From Streptomyces tardus (GTDB lineage Bacteria > Actinomycetota > Actinomycetes > Streptomycetales > Streptomycetaceae): a stretch of DNA of 64,000 nt. Shown here in pieces: positions 17,543 through 26,388 of this stretch. The stretch's first letter is position 1. Each line of letters begins with the position of its first letter. The stretch spans positions 1,190,998-1,254,997 of the forward strand of contig NZ_JAELVF020000001.1 of NCBI RefSeq assembly GCF_018101125.2, written 5' to 3'. The notes below the pieces were generated by a model, which did no database searches, was not told the origin of the DNA, and saw nothing but the letters and a program-made list of their open reading frames with translations. The translations under genes were made by a program, and so were the position numbers.

Positions 17543-18410
17543 CGGCTCGCCCGACCGCGGGCCACCGGCCCCCTCGCATCGGTCGGGCCACCGGCCACCG
17601 GCCACCGGCGCGAGGGGCCGTACCGGCGGAGGCCGTACCGCGGCGCGCGAGGGGCGTGCTCCGGGCGGAGCGCGCCGCCCGAAGTACGCCCCGCCTGCCG
17701 GCCCGGCCTGCCGGCGGGACCCACGGCCCGCTCCTCTTTCAACAATCCGGTGTACGGCGTTTCGAATCGGCAAAGCGGGGCCGCCCGAAGCGATTTGCGC
17801 GAGGGCATTTACCACACCGTCGGGGATATCTGCACAGCTCCCCGAATCAAGGCGGCAGCTAGCTGCCATTTGCGGAACGCAAGATTCCGCTACTCGTCGT
17901 CGAACACCCACCGGATAAGCCACACCAACACCTGCCGCACCTCGCGCGCACAGACGTTTCGGCGGAGATTCACACGCCATGAATTGCGCCGGGCACGCAC
18001 TCCCACAAGCCCTCTCCCGCCCTGCGCGCCCCTCCCGCAGGGTGGTGCGCGCACCTCTCCCTCCGGTCACAAAAAGCCAGGTGGGAGACCCATTTGCCGC
18101 GGTCGAAGTCCGTCCGGTCCGACAGTGCGAGGCCCGTCTGCGACGGGCGGGCGACGGAGCGGGAAGCGCTGTCCGTAACGCCGAACATAAAGATCAGAAT
18201 TAGCCGGTCAACCGGATTCGAGTGTGCAGATTCGGCCACCATGACCGGGCCCGGTGTCACGCCTCCGATTCCGGGGAAGCTTCTGTCGTTACGGGAACTC
18301 CACCCACTTCGCATTCCATCAAAAGCGCAGCTCAGGAACTTGATTGTCACTGGCCCTGTTCTCATGCATACTGACGTCGGTTCACGTGTGTAATCCGAAG
18401 GGCGGTTGGC
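17543..18410. other. 868-base region with no gene
   Basis: No frame here has coding-like third-position bias. Near the left end an imperfect inverted repeat (about 17567-17620) with three CCACCGG copies could terminate the transporter operon. From about 17730 the base composition drops well below that of the flanking genes. The right end holds a promoter for the PhoX gene. Confidence 0.55.
18344..18372 (+). promoter_or_regulatory. Candidate promoter of the PhoX-family gene
   Basis: TTGTCA (18344-18349) and CATACT (18367-18372) are 17 bases apart, close to the principal sigma-factor consensus. Just downstream, at 18380-18386, GTTCACG resembles one unit of a PHO box, to which PhoP binds in Streptomyces, but I do not see the usual run of 11-base direct repeats. 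Confidence 0.5.
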
Positions 18411-20819
18411 GTGTCGGTGCGACGGTTACCTTTACTCTCGGACGGTCGGCATTCCAGTCGCGCACCGGAGACCTGTTTATTCCGATGCGGTAATGCCTGC
18501 GCCGGACACGCACCCAATACCTCTGGAAACCGCTACTTCGGCAGCGTGCTGCGCGAGTCCATCTCCCGCCGAAACCTGCTCGGCGCGGGAGCCGTCGCTC
18601 TCGCCGCCCCGCTGATTCCCGCCGCCTCGGCCGCCGCGGCGGAAAGCGCGGGAAACACCAGCCCCTCAGCAGGCACAGCAGGCACCGCAAGCGCCGGATC
18701 ACCGGCCGGCGCCCACCCGGGCTTCCCCGCGGTCCCGCCCGACAGCGGGGACCGCGTCACCGTCCCGGAGGGCTTCGAGTACGACGTGCTCATACGCTGG
18801 GGCGACCCGGTGCTCGCCGGGGCCCCGTCCTTCGACTTCGACAACCAGACGGAAGCCGCGCAGTCCGGCCAGTTCGGCCCGAACAACGACTACTGCGCCC
18901 TCGTTCCGCTGCGCTCCGACGGCCGATGGCTCATGGTGAGCAACCACGAGTACGTCAACGAGCTGCTGATGTTCCCCGGTTGGGACCCCGAGGGCCCCTC
19001 GGAGGAGCATGTCCGCACCTCCTGGGCGGCGTACGGGATGTCCGTGGTGCTGGTCGACCGCCGGCGCGAGGGCGGTCGGATGCGGGCCAGGTCGTCCTCC
19101 CGCTGGAACCGCCGCATCACCCTGCACACCCCCTTCGAGATGCGCGGCCCGGCGGCGGGTTCGCCGCTGCTGCGCACCGGGGCCGACCCGACCGGCCGCA
19201 CCGTGCTCGGCACCATGGCCAACTGCGCGGGCGGTACGACCCCGTGGGGCACCGTGCTCTCCGGCGAGGAGAACGTGCACATGCCGTTCGCCCACGCGGA
19301 GAAGCCGACAGACCCGCTGGTGAAGGAGGGCCTGGAGCGCTACGGGTTCGCCGAAGGGGCTTCGCTGCGCGCCTGGGAGAAGTACGACGAGCGGTTCGAC
19401 CTCGGCAAGGAGCCGCACGAGGCGCACCGGTTCGGCTGGATCGTCGAGGTCGACCCCTCAGACCCCGATTCGGTGCCGGTCAAGCACACCGCCCTCGGGC
19501 GCTTCAAGCACGAGGGCGCGACGATCAGCGTCGCCCCCGACGGCCGCGTGGTCGCCTACATGGGCGACGACGAACGCTTCGAGTACGTCTACAAGTTCGT
19601 CTCCGACGGGCGGATGCGCAAGGGCGACGACTGGGCGGCACAGCGCCACAACATGGGCCTGCTGGACTCCGGCACCCTGTACGCGGCGCGCTTCACCGGC
19701 GACAGCCCGGCGGAGGAGATCGACGGTTCCGGGGAGCTGCCCGCCGACGGCGAGTTCGACGGCACCGGCAACTGGCTGCCGCTCGCCCACAACGACCGCA
19801 GCTTCGTCTCCGGCATGACCAGCGACGAGGTCTACGTCTTCACCCGGATCGCGGCCGACCGCGCGGGCGCGACCAGGATGGACCGCCCGGAGGATGTGGA
19901 GGCCGACCCCCGTACGGGACGTGTCTACGCGGCGCTGACCAACAACGACTACCGCGGCGCCGCGGGCCAACCGGGCCCCGACGAGGCCAACCCCCGCAAG
20001 GACAACCGCGACGGGCACGTGCTGGAGCTCTGCGAGCGCAGGGACGATCCGACCTCGGAGCGCTTCGTCTGGCGGCTGATGCTGGTCTGCGGCGACCCCG
20101 AATCGCCGAGCAGCTACTACGCCGGCTACGACAAGTCCCGGGTCAGCGCGATCTCCTGCCCGGACAACCTCGCCTTCGACGCCGCGGGCAACATGTGGAT
20201 CGCGACCGACTCCGGCGGCCGGGGCGGCGTCAACGACGGGCTCTACATGGTGCCGCTCAGCGGCCCCGAGCGCGGCCGGGTCCAGCGCTTCCTCACCATC
20301 CCGGCCGGCGCGGAGTGCTGCGGTCCGGTGGTCGGCGAGGACCATGTGCTGGTCTCGGTCCAGCACCCCGGAGAGGTGCCCGACGCCACCCCGGAAAACC
20401 CCGCCTCCCACTGGCCCGACGGTGCCGACTCGCAGCCCAGGGCCGCGGTGATCGCCGTCCGCAGGAAGGACGGCGATCACCGCGGCCCTGGGCTGCGAGT
20501 CGGCACCGTCGGGCCAGTGGGAGGCGGGGTTTTCCGGGGTGGCGTCGGGCACCTCTCCGGGGTGCTGGACCGAGACCAGCACATGGTCCTCGCCGACCAC
20601 CGGACCGCAGCACTCCGCGCCGGCCGGGATGGTGAGGAAGCGCTGGACCCGGCCGCGCTCGGGGCCGCTGAGCGGCACCATGTAGAGCCCGTCGTTGACG
20701 CCGCCCCGGCCGCCGGAGTCGGTCGCGATCCACATGTTGCCCGCGGCGTCGAAGGCGAGGTTGTCCGGGCAGGAGATCGCGCTGACCCGGGACTTGTCGT
20801 AGAAGTCCGCCGCCGGTGA
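18411..20819 (+). CDS. phoX: PhoX-family (DUF839) Tat-exported phosphatase with an aberrant 3' end
   Basis: 802 codons from a GTG start. The N-terminal RRLPLL and CLFRCGNAC segments and a twin-arginine signal (SRRNLLGAGAVALAAPL, R53-R54) match Streptomyces PhoX-type alkaline phosphatases, calcium/iron enzymes that release phosphate outside the cell. DUF839 features follow (VSNHEYVN, GEENVH, DNRDGHVLELCE, PDNLAFDAAGNMWIATDSGG). The family sequence ends near residue 684 (AAVIAVRRKDG). Beyond that the frame reads into an inverted copy of the gene's own last 335 bases, giving about 115 meaningless Arg/Gly/Val-rich residues. The native stop is therefore missing, and the gene is either mis-assembled or damaged at its end. 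Confidence 0.85.
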   Translation: MSVRRLPLLSDGRHSSRAPETCLFRCGNACAGHAPNTSGNRYFGSVLRESISRRNLLGAGAVALAAPLIPAASAAAAESAGNTSPSAGTAGTASAGSPAGAHPGFPAVPPDSGDRVTVPEGFEYDVLIRWGDPVLAGAPSFDFDNQTEAAQSGQFGPNNDYCALVPLRSDGRWLMVSNHEYVNELLMFPGWDPEGPSEEHVRTSWAAYGMSVVLVDRRREGGRMRARSSSRWNRRITLHTPFEMRGPAAGSPLLRTGADPTGRTVLGTMANCAGGTTPWGTVLSGEENVHMPFAHAEKPTDPLVKEGLERYGFAEGASLRAWEKYDERFDLGKEPHEAHRFGWIVEVDPSDPDSVPVKHTALGRFKHEGATISVAPDGRVVAYMGDDERFEYVYKFVSDGRMRKGDDWAAQRHNMGLLDSGTLYAARFTGDSPAEEIDGSGELPADGEFDGTGNWLPLAHNDRSFVSGMTSDEVYVFTRIAADRAGATRMDRPEDVEADPRTGRVYAALTNNDYRGAAGQPGPDEANPRKDNRDGHVLELCERRDDPTSERFVWRLMLVCGDPESPSSYYAGYDKSRVSAISCPDNLAFDAAGNMWIATDSGGRGGVNDGLYMVPLSGPERGRVQRFLTIPAGAECCGPVVGEDHVLVSVQHPGEVPDATPENPASHWPDGADSQPRAAVIAVRRKDGDHRGPGLRVGTVGPVGGGVFRGGVGHLSGVLDRDQHMVLADHRTAALRAGRDGEEALDPAALGAAERHHVEPVVDAAPAAGVGRDPHVARGVEGEVVRAGDRADPGLVVEVRRR
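20126..20802. repeat. Palindrome 1: 335-base inverted repeat of the phoX 3' end
   Basis: Bases 20126-20460 and 20468-20802 are reverse complements of each other along the whole length, with a 7-base loop (20461-20467). The centre falls on a short hairpin-forming stretch at the end of the phoX coding frame. The right arm overlaps palindrome 2 by the 10 bases CTACGACAAG. Confidence 0.95.
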
Positions 20820-21438
20820 GAAATTGACCGAGGACTGCATCTCCACCTGTTTCCACCTACTTGTCGTCAGTGCATGGAAAGGACTGCGTGAAAAGGCGGG
20901 GACAGTCTCCTGCCACTGCTTTTCCGCATGACGCGCAATGTGCGAGCACAGAGGAACGGCCGGCACACTGCTGGCATTTCTCCGCGCATTCTCCGAACAG
21001 CCGCGGTATCGGGCCGACGTCATTCGAAGAGGCGGGACACGGGGCACCCCGGCGGGGTTCTGGTGTACGAACGGTTCGGAGCGACCGACCGGCGGCTCAC
21101 CCCCGGACGCGGCGCCCGGGCGGACCGGGGGTGAGCCGCCGGTCGGTCGCTCCGAACCGTTCGTACACCAGAACCCCGCCGGGGTGCCCCGTGTCCCGCC
21201 TCTTCGAATGACGTCGGCCCGATACCGCGGCTGTTCGGAGAATGCGCGGAGAAATGCCAGCAGTGTGCCGGCCGTTCCTCTGTGCTCGCACATTGCGCGT
21301 CATGCGGAAAAGCAGTGGCAGGAGACTGTCCCCGCCTTTTCACGCAGTCCTTTCCATGCACTGACGACAAGTAGGTGGAAACAGGTGGAGATGCAGTCCT
21401 CGGTCAATTTCTCACCGGCGGCGGACTTCTACGACAAG
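20793..21438. repeat. Palindrome 2: 314-base inverted repeat of the methyltransferase 5' region
   Basis: Bases 20793-21106 and 21125-21438 are perfect reverse complements around an 18-base GC-rich loop. The right arm is the leader and first 16 codons of the methyltransferase gene; the left arm is an inverted copy, joined to the inverted phoX copy at the shared 10 bases CTACGACAAG. On the minus strand this creates a false fusion frame of methyltransferase N-terminus to PhoX. Confidence 0.95.
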
Positions 21439-22143
21439 ACCCGGGGCGGCGAGGCCCGGGGCCGGAGGATCGCCCCCGCCGTGGCGTCCCGCACGTCCAA
21501 GGGCGAACTTATCCTGGACGCGGGCATGGGCACCGGCGTGGTCGCGCTGGCCCTCTCCGAGCAGGGCTACCCGGTGGTGGGAATCGACCTCTCCCACTCG
21601 ATGCTGACCAAGGCAGTCGGCCGGGTGGGCCAGGTGGCCGCCGCCGCCTCGCTGGAGGATCTTCCGTTTCCCGACGAGACGTTCAGCCAGGCGTACAGCG
21701 TCTGGGTCACCCATGTCGTCGGTGATCTGCGCAAGGGCCTGTCGGAGGTGTACCGGGTGCTGAAGCCCGGCGGACGCTACGTCGTCATCCCCGGCATGAT
21801 CCTCTTCGACGACCACCCGGTCAGTCAGATCATGGAGACCATCCAGTCCCGCACCGCGGAGGCGGACGACCGCGCGAACCGCATCGTGCCGCTGGCCGAG
21901 TCGGTCGGCTTCAAGGCGGTGGAGGTCGGCGAGCTGGAGGCCGCCACTCACGAGCACAGCCCCGAGACGATCGCCTCCGGCCTGGAGCAGCGGATGTTGT
22001 ACCACCTGTGGGCGGTCGACGACTCGGTCTACGAGGAGAAGGTCGAACCGCTGGTGCGGGAGCTGCGCGCGCTGCCCGACCCGGAGGCGCCGGTCGTGCG
22101 GCAGACCCGCCGGCAGATCCTGGTGCTGGAGAAGCCGGCATGA
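21391..22143 (+). CDS. Class I SAM-dependent methyltransferase
   Basis: 250 residues. The AdoMet-binding motif I is LDAGMGTGVVALAL (about residues 47-60), followed by VVGIDLSHSML, LPFPDETFSQAYSVWV and a motif V-like VLKPGGRYVVIPGM, all typical of UbiE/MenG-like methyltransferases. The ATG at 21391 lies directly after a GGTGGA site. It is the first gene of the putative biosynthetic cluster; the aldolase start overlaps its stop (ATGA). Its first 48 bases are also part of palindrome 2. The substrate is not evident. Confidence 0.85.
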   Translation: MQSSVNFSPAADFYDKTRGGEARGRRIAPAVASRTSKGELILDAGMGTGVVALALSEQGYPVVGIDLSHSMLTKAVGRVGQVAAAASLEDLPFPDETFSQAYSVWVTHVVGDLRKGLSEVYRVLKPGGRYVVIPGMILFDDHPVSQIMETIQSRTAEADDRANRIVPLAESVGFKAVEVGELEAATHEHSPETIASGLEQRMLYHLWAVDDSVYEEKVEPLVRELRALPDPEAPVVRQTRRQILVLEKPA

Positions 22144-22793
22144 GCGGCTCGCAGATCACCCCCGCGGACCTCGCGCAGCAGCTGTCCGCCGATCCGCTGA
22201 TCGCCATGATCACCGAGCCCGAGTCGCCCGCCGTGCCCACGGTGACCGAGGAGTTGGGCAGGGCCGGCATCCGCGCCGTGGAGATCACGCTCACCTCGCC
22301 GAACGCGCTGCGCACGCTCAGCGAGAGCGTCGCCACCGAGGCGACGCTGGTGGGCGCGGGCACCATCCGCGACGCCGAGACCGTCAAACGCGCGGTCGAC
22401 GCGGGGGCGCACTACCTGCTCACCCCCGGGGTGATTCCCGAGGTGCTCGCCGCGGCGGGCGACCTGGGAGTCCCGGTGGTGTGCGGCGCGTTCACCACCA
22501 CGGAGGTGATGGAGGCGCACCGGCTGGGTGCGGCGCTGGTCAAGCTCTTCCCCGCCCGGATGGGCGGACCGGCCTACCTCGCCTCGCTCACCATGGCGTT
22601 CCCCGACATCCCGATCGTGCCGACCGGGGGCATCACCGCCGACGACCTCGCGGACTACTTCGCGGTGGGCGCGCACGCGGCGGCCCTCGGCAGGCCGTTG
22701 GTCGGCGACTCCCTTCGGGGCGGGGACCTCACCGGCGTCCGGGAGCGCTCGCAGGCGCTGCTGGAGGTCGCCCGGTCCGCGCGACCGGAGTAG
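22140..22793 (+). CDS. KDPG/KHG-type class I aldolase
   Basis: 217 residues, the usual length of 2-keto-3-deoxy-6-phosphogluconate aldolases. These use a Schiff-base Lys to add or release pyruvate from sugar acids. Seen: RAVEITLTSP (catalytic Glu region), LLTPGVIPEVL, the Lys motif ALVKLFPA, and the phosphate loop VPTGGI. The start overlaps the methyltransferase stop. Inside a biosynthetic cluster it may build or trim a carbon skeleton rather than serve sugar breakdown; this is inference. Confidence 0.9.
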   Translation: MSGSQITPADLAQQLSADPLIAMITEPESPAVPTVTEELGRAGIRAVEITLTSPNALRTLSESVATEATLVGAGTIRDAETVKRAVDAGAHYLLTPGVIPEVLAAAGDLGVPVVCGAFTTTEVMEAHRLGAALVKLFPARMGGPAYLASLTMAFPDIPIVPTGGITADDLADYFAVGAHAAALGRPLVGDSLRGGDLTGVRERSQALLEVARSARPE

Positions 22794-22848
22794 CTCCGCC
22801 CCGCACCGCCAGTTGTTCCGTACGGCCTGCTCGTCCGCACTTCCTCAT

Positions 22849-22889
22849 CCGCAGTTCGCCCGTCGCCGTGCGGCGGCGGCGAACTGCGG
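22849..22889 (+). terminator. Hairpin inside the operon leader
   Basis: CCGCAGTTCGCC (22849-22860) and its reverse complement (22878-22889) form a perfect 12-base stem with a 17-base loop, in the 120-base gap between the aldolase and the first aminotransferase. It could be a terminator or partial attenuator and ends 24 bases before the next GTG start. Confidence 0.5.
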
Positions 22890-22913
22890 CCTGCCCGGCG
22901 AAAGGAAGATCAC

Positions 22914-24158
22914 GTGCGTTTGGACCGGTCCTTCGAGCTCGACCGCAAGGCCGAGCAGATCGATGCTCTGGCAGCCAAGAGAAAGAACGTCATCGCCTCC
23001 GACCAGATGGTCGAGGGCCGCTACCCCGTCTTCGCCGAACGAGCCGCGGGCGCCCACTTCTGGGACGTGGACGGCAACAAGTACCTCGACTTCTTCCTCT
23101 CCTACGGCACGGTCATCCTCGGCCACGCCGACCCGGACGTGGACGACGCCGTGGTGCGGGAGATCCGGCGCGGCTTCGCGGTGGGCCTGATGAAGCCCGT
23201 GCAGACCGAACTCGTCGAGGAGCTCCTGGAGATCATCCCGGGCGCCGAGATGGGCATGCTGCTCAAGACCGGTTCGGACGCGACCGGTGCGGCGGTACGG
23301 CTCTCCCGTGCGTTCACCGGACGCGACCGGGTGGTGCGCTGGGGCTACAACGGCTGGCACGACTGGTGCGCCCAGTGGGACAACGGCATCCCGGAGGCGA
23401 GCCGCGAGCTGGTCGACACCTTCACCTACAACGACCTGGACTCGCTGCGGGCGCTCTTCGAGCGGCACCCCGACGGCATCGCCTGCGTGGTGATGATGCC
23501 CTTCATGGTCGAGGCTCCCGAGCCCGGCTTCCTGGAGGGCGTGCGCGAACTCACGCGCGAGTACGGGGCGTTGCTGGTCTTCGACGAGATCCGCTCGGCC
23601 TTCCGGCTGGCGCTCGGCGGCGCGCAGGAGCACTACGGCGTGACCGCCGACCTGGTGACGCTCTCCAAGGCGTTCGCCAACGGGTACGCCGTATCGGCAC
23701 TGACCGGCCGGGCCGACGTGCTGCGAACGCTGGAGAAGGTGCACATCTCCTCCACCTACTACTCCAACGCCGACGCCATGGCGGCAGCGCTGGCCACCAT
23801 CCGCAAGCTGCGGTCGGGCGACCATCTGGCCCACATCTGGCGGCTGGGCGAGCGGCTCCAGAACGGGCTGCGCGAACTGACCGCCAAGAGCGGCGTCCCG
23901 GTGGCGGTGGTGGGCCATCCGCCCATGCCCTTCCTGGACTTCGCGATGGGCAGCGAGGACGACAACCAGAGCGCGAAGCGGGTCTTCTACGCGGCGACCA
24001 TCGCCGAGGGCGTCTTCTTCCACCCCAACCACCACTGGTTCGTCTCCGCGGCCACCACCGAGGCGGACATCGACCAGGCGCTGGACGCCGCCCGCAGCGG
24101 GTTCGAGGCGCTGGTGGCCGCGGGCTGGACGACCGAGGCCCTGGGAGCGCGGTCATGA
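22914..24158 (+). CDS. Class III aminotransferase, glutamate-1-semialdehyde aminomutase-like
   Basis: 414 residues. PLP enzyme of aminotransferase class III: FWDVDGNKYLDFFLSYG, the phosphate-binding KTGSDATGAAVRLSR, the VFDEIRSAF Asp that contacts the PLP ring, and the PLP Lys in VTLSKAFANGY. Some features (GSDAT, lack of the standard FHG segment) are GSA-like. A GTG start follows AAAGGAAG. The next gene overlaps its stop. Probable role: aminating a keto-sugar, keto-cyclitol or aldehyde intermediate. Confidence 0.88.
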   Translation: MRLDRSFELDRKAEQIDALAAKRKNVIASDQMVEGRYPVFAERAAGAHFWDVDGNKYLDFFLSYGTVILGHADPDVDDAVVREIRRGFAVGLMKPVQTELVEELLEIIPGAEMGMLLKTGSDATGAAVRLSRAFTGRDRVVRWGYNGWHDWCAQWDNGIPEASRELVDTFTYNDLDSLRALFERHPDGIACVVMMPFMVEAPEPGFLEGVRELTREYGALLVFDEIRSAFRLALGGAQEHYGVTADLVTLSKAFANGYAVSALTGRADVLRTLEKVHISSTYYSNADAMAAALATIRKLRSGDHLAHIWRLGERLQNGLRELTAKSGVPVAVVGHPPMPFLDFAMGSEDDNQSAKRVFYAATIAEGVFFHPNHHWFVSAATTEADIDQALDAARSGFEALVAAGWTTEALGARS

Positions 24159-25576
24159 GCGGCACCACTCCCCCGGTCCCACCGGACACCTCCGCGCCCG
24201 GTCAACTGCCGGACGCCGCCGCGGACTCGAGCGCAGCCGGGCCCCCGGGCGCCGACCACGGGTGGGGCATGCGCAACCCGCGCACGGTCACCGAGCGCCA
24301 CTGGGCCGAGGAGCAGGAGGTCATCGGCCCCGGGCTCCAGGCGGTCATGCTGCTCTCCCGGCTCTGTGTGGAGTCCGCCGACGGCGCCGAGCTGACGGAC
24401 GTCGACGGCAACCGCATCCTCGACTTCCAGGGCGCCGGCGGCGTCAACTCCCTCGGCCACGCCGAGCCCCGCTTCGTCGCGGCGATGGCGCAGGAGCTGG
24501 GCCGGGCCACCGCGGGGGCCTTCGGCACGCCGGCCCGGCTGGAAATGGCCCGCATCCTGCGGGACTTCCTGCCCGAGGACCTGGACACCGTGCAGCTCTA
24601 CAGCGGTGGCACCGAGGCGGTGGAGGCCGCGCTGCGGCTGGCCAAGTCGGTCACCGGGAAGCACGAGTTCCTCTCCTTCTGGGGCGGCTTCCACGGCAAG
24701 ACGATGGGGTCGCTGGCGCTGACCGCCGGTGCGCGCTCGGGGCTCGGGCCGCTGCCGCCGGGCTACTTCTCGACGCCGTACGCCAACTGCTACCGCTGCC
24801 CGTTCAAGCTCCGTGCCCCGGAGTGCGGGTTCGCCTGTGTCGACCACGCCCGCAAGGTGGTCAAGGAGAACAGCACCGGCGCGATGGCCGCGATCGTCGT
24901 CGAACCGGTGCAGGGACGTTCCGGCAACGTCGTTCCCCCGCCCGGCTACCTCTCCGCGCTGAAGGAGGTCGCCGACGAGTTCGACGCCCTGCTGATCTCG
25001 GACGAGATGATGACCGGTTTCGGCCGGACCGGCGCTCCGTTCGCCTACCAGCACGAGGACGTCCGGCCCGATGTGCTCACGGTCGGCAAGGGCATGGGCG
25101 GCGGCTATCCGGTGACCGGGGTGATCGCCTCCGCGCAGACCATGGCGGCCGAGCCCTTCTCCGAACCGAGCGCCAGCTCCTCCAGCTTCGGCGCCTTCCC
25201 GATGGCCTGCCGTGCGGTGGGCACCACCACCGACATCCTGGTGCAGGACAAGCTGGTGGAGAACGCCGCCGAGCGCGGGCGGGAGATGCTCGCCATGCTG
25301 CGCCCGCTCGCGGAGACCGCCCCGCTGGTCGGTGACGTGCGCGGCGCGGGCCTGGCCATCGGCATCGAGCTGGTGGTCGACAAGCAGACCCGCGAGCCGG
25401 CGCCCAAAAGCCTGGTGCAGCGCGTCTACCTCCAGCTGATGGAGGCCGGCGTGCTGGTCATGCTCGGCGGCAACACCCTGCGGCTCTACCCGCCGCTGTC
25501 GATCGACGCACATCGGGCCGAGACCGCGGTGGGCGTCATCTGCGAGGTCCTCAACTCCGCAGGGGAGGACCGATGA
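24155..25576 (+). CDS. Class III aminotransferase
   Basis: 473 residues with about 35 extra Pro/Ala-rich residues at the front. Hallmarks in order: LTDVDGNRILDFQGAGG, LYSGGTEAVEAALRLAK, WGGFHGKTMGSLALT, ISDEMMTGFGRTG (ring Asp), and VGKGMGGGYPVTGV carrying the PLP Lys. An intervening CYRCPF ... CGFACVD stretch has four cysteines, found in some ornithine/4-aminobutyrate-type family members. It is distinct from the preceding aminotransferase, so the pathway probably installs two amino groups or recycles one. Confidence 0.88.
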   Translation: MSGTTPPVPPDTSAPGQLPDAAADSSAAGPPGADHGWGMRNPRTVTERHWAEEQEVIGPGLQAVMLLSRLCVESADGAELTDVDGNRILDFQGAGGVNSLGHAEPRFVAAMAQELGRATAGAFGTPARLEMARILRDFLPEDLDTVQLYSGGTEAVEAALRLAKSVTGKHEFLSFWGGFHGKTMGSLALTAGARSGLGPLPPGYFSTPYANCYRCPFKLRAPECGFACVDHARKVVKENSTGAMAAIVVEPVQGRSGNVVPPPGYLSALKEVADEFDALLISDEMMTGFGRTGAPFAYQHEDVRPDVLTVGKGMGGGYPVTGVIASAQTMAAEPFSEPSASSSSFGAFPMACRAVGTTTDILVQDKLVENAAERGREMLAMLRPLAETAPLVGDVRGAGLAIGIELVVDKQTREPAPKSLVQRVYLQLMEAGVLVMLGGNTLRLYPPLSIDAHRAETAVGVICEVLNSAGEDR

Positions 25577-26388
25577 GCGGCGCACTCGATCCGGCCGCCC
25601 TGCTGGCGGTCGCCGAGGAGGCGGCCACCGGGGCCGCCGAGGAACTGCTGCGGCGGCGCGGCGCCGTCCACGAGGTGGCGACCAAGGAGAACGACTCGCT
25701 GGTCAGCGACGCCGACACGGCCGCGGAACGGCTGGTGCTCGGCGTACTGCGCGACCGCACCCCAGGGTTCGGCATCGTCTCGGAGGAGGCGGGCGCCGAC
25801 GTCGTCGAGGGTGCGCCGTGCTGGATCGTCGACCCGCTGGACGGCACCACCAACTACTTGCGCGGGCTGCCGGACTACGCGGTCGCCCTGGCCCTGGTCG
25901 AGGAAGGCCGCACGATCCTGTCCCACGTCGTGCTGCCCGACTCCGGCACGCGGTTCACCGCGCTGGCCGGGCAGGGCGCGTACCGCGACGGACGGCGGAT
26001 CTCGGTCACCCGGGAGGCCCCGGGACGGTCGCTGACCGGTACCGGCTTCGGTACGGCCGGGGTGGTGCGCGAGGCGCAGCGCTCGGTCGCCGACAGCCTG
26101 CTGCGGGGCGGCTTCGAGATCCGCGAGCCGGGCAGCGCTTCGGTCGGTCTGTGCCGTACGGCCTGCGGTTCCTACGACGGCTATCTGGAGTTCGGCATCG
26201 AGGTGTGGGACACCGCTCCCGGAGCGCTGCTGGTCGAGGAGGCCGGCGGCACGGTGACGGGTTGGGGCGGTGTGCCCTTCGACCCCTCGACCGGTGATCT
26301 GGTCGCCGCCGCGCCCGCGGTGCACGCACGGCTGGTGGAGGCGGGCGGCGCACGGCCGCCCGTGCCGGTGACAGGAGGTGCGGTGTGA
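25573..26388 (+). CDS. Inositol-monophosphatase family phosphatase
   Basis: 271 residues. Mg-dependent phosphatase family: ENDSLVSDADTAAE, the metal-binding GIVSEEAG, WIVDPLDGTTNYLRGLPDY, and the C-terminal VWDTAPGALLVEEAGG. The family dephosphorylates inositol-1-phosphate, histidinol phosphate or related sugar phosphates. It overlaps the aminotransferase stop and is followed by a Gfo/Idh dehydrogenase; an IMPase, dehydrogenase and aminotransferase together are the set used to convert inositol phosphate to inosamine in aminocyclitol antibiotics. The exact substrate is inferred. Confidence 0.88.
   Translation: MSGALDPAALLAVAEEAATGAAEELLRRRGAVHEVATKENDSLVSDADTAAERLVLGVLRDRTPGFGIVSEEAGADVVEGAPCWIVDPLDGTTNYLRGLPDYAVALALVEEGRTILSHVVLPDSGTRFTALAGQGAYRDGRRISVTREAPGRSLTGTGFGTAGVVREAQRSVADSLLRGGFEIREPGSASVGLCRTACGSYDGYLEFGIEVWDTAPGALLVEEAGGTVTGWGGVPFDPSTGDLVAAAPAVHARLVEAGGARPPVPVTGGAV

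Noticed and set aside
14783..18070. A 1095-codon open frame antisense to the ABC permease
   Set aside because: Composition (Arg/Gly/His-rich, no domains) is typical of shadow frames in high-GC DNA, and the opposite strand carries a convincing FtsX-like permease.
19458..21293. A 611-codon minus-strand frame fusing the methyltransferase N-terminus to PhoX sequence
   Set aside because: It exists only because the two inverted copies abut; it has no start signals of its own and is explained by the palindromes.
20126..21438. The palindromes as a linear-replicon telomere or a mobile-element end
   Set aside because: They consist of copies of flanking coding DNA, are internal to the window, and show no transposase, terminal-protein gene or target-site duplication.
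23987..25585. Long minus-strand frame opposite the second aminotransferase
   Set aside because: The plus strand has all class III aminotransferase motifs; the antisense frame lacks any recognisable feature.
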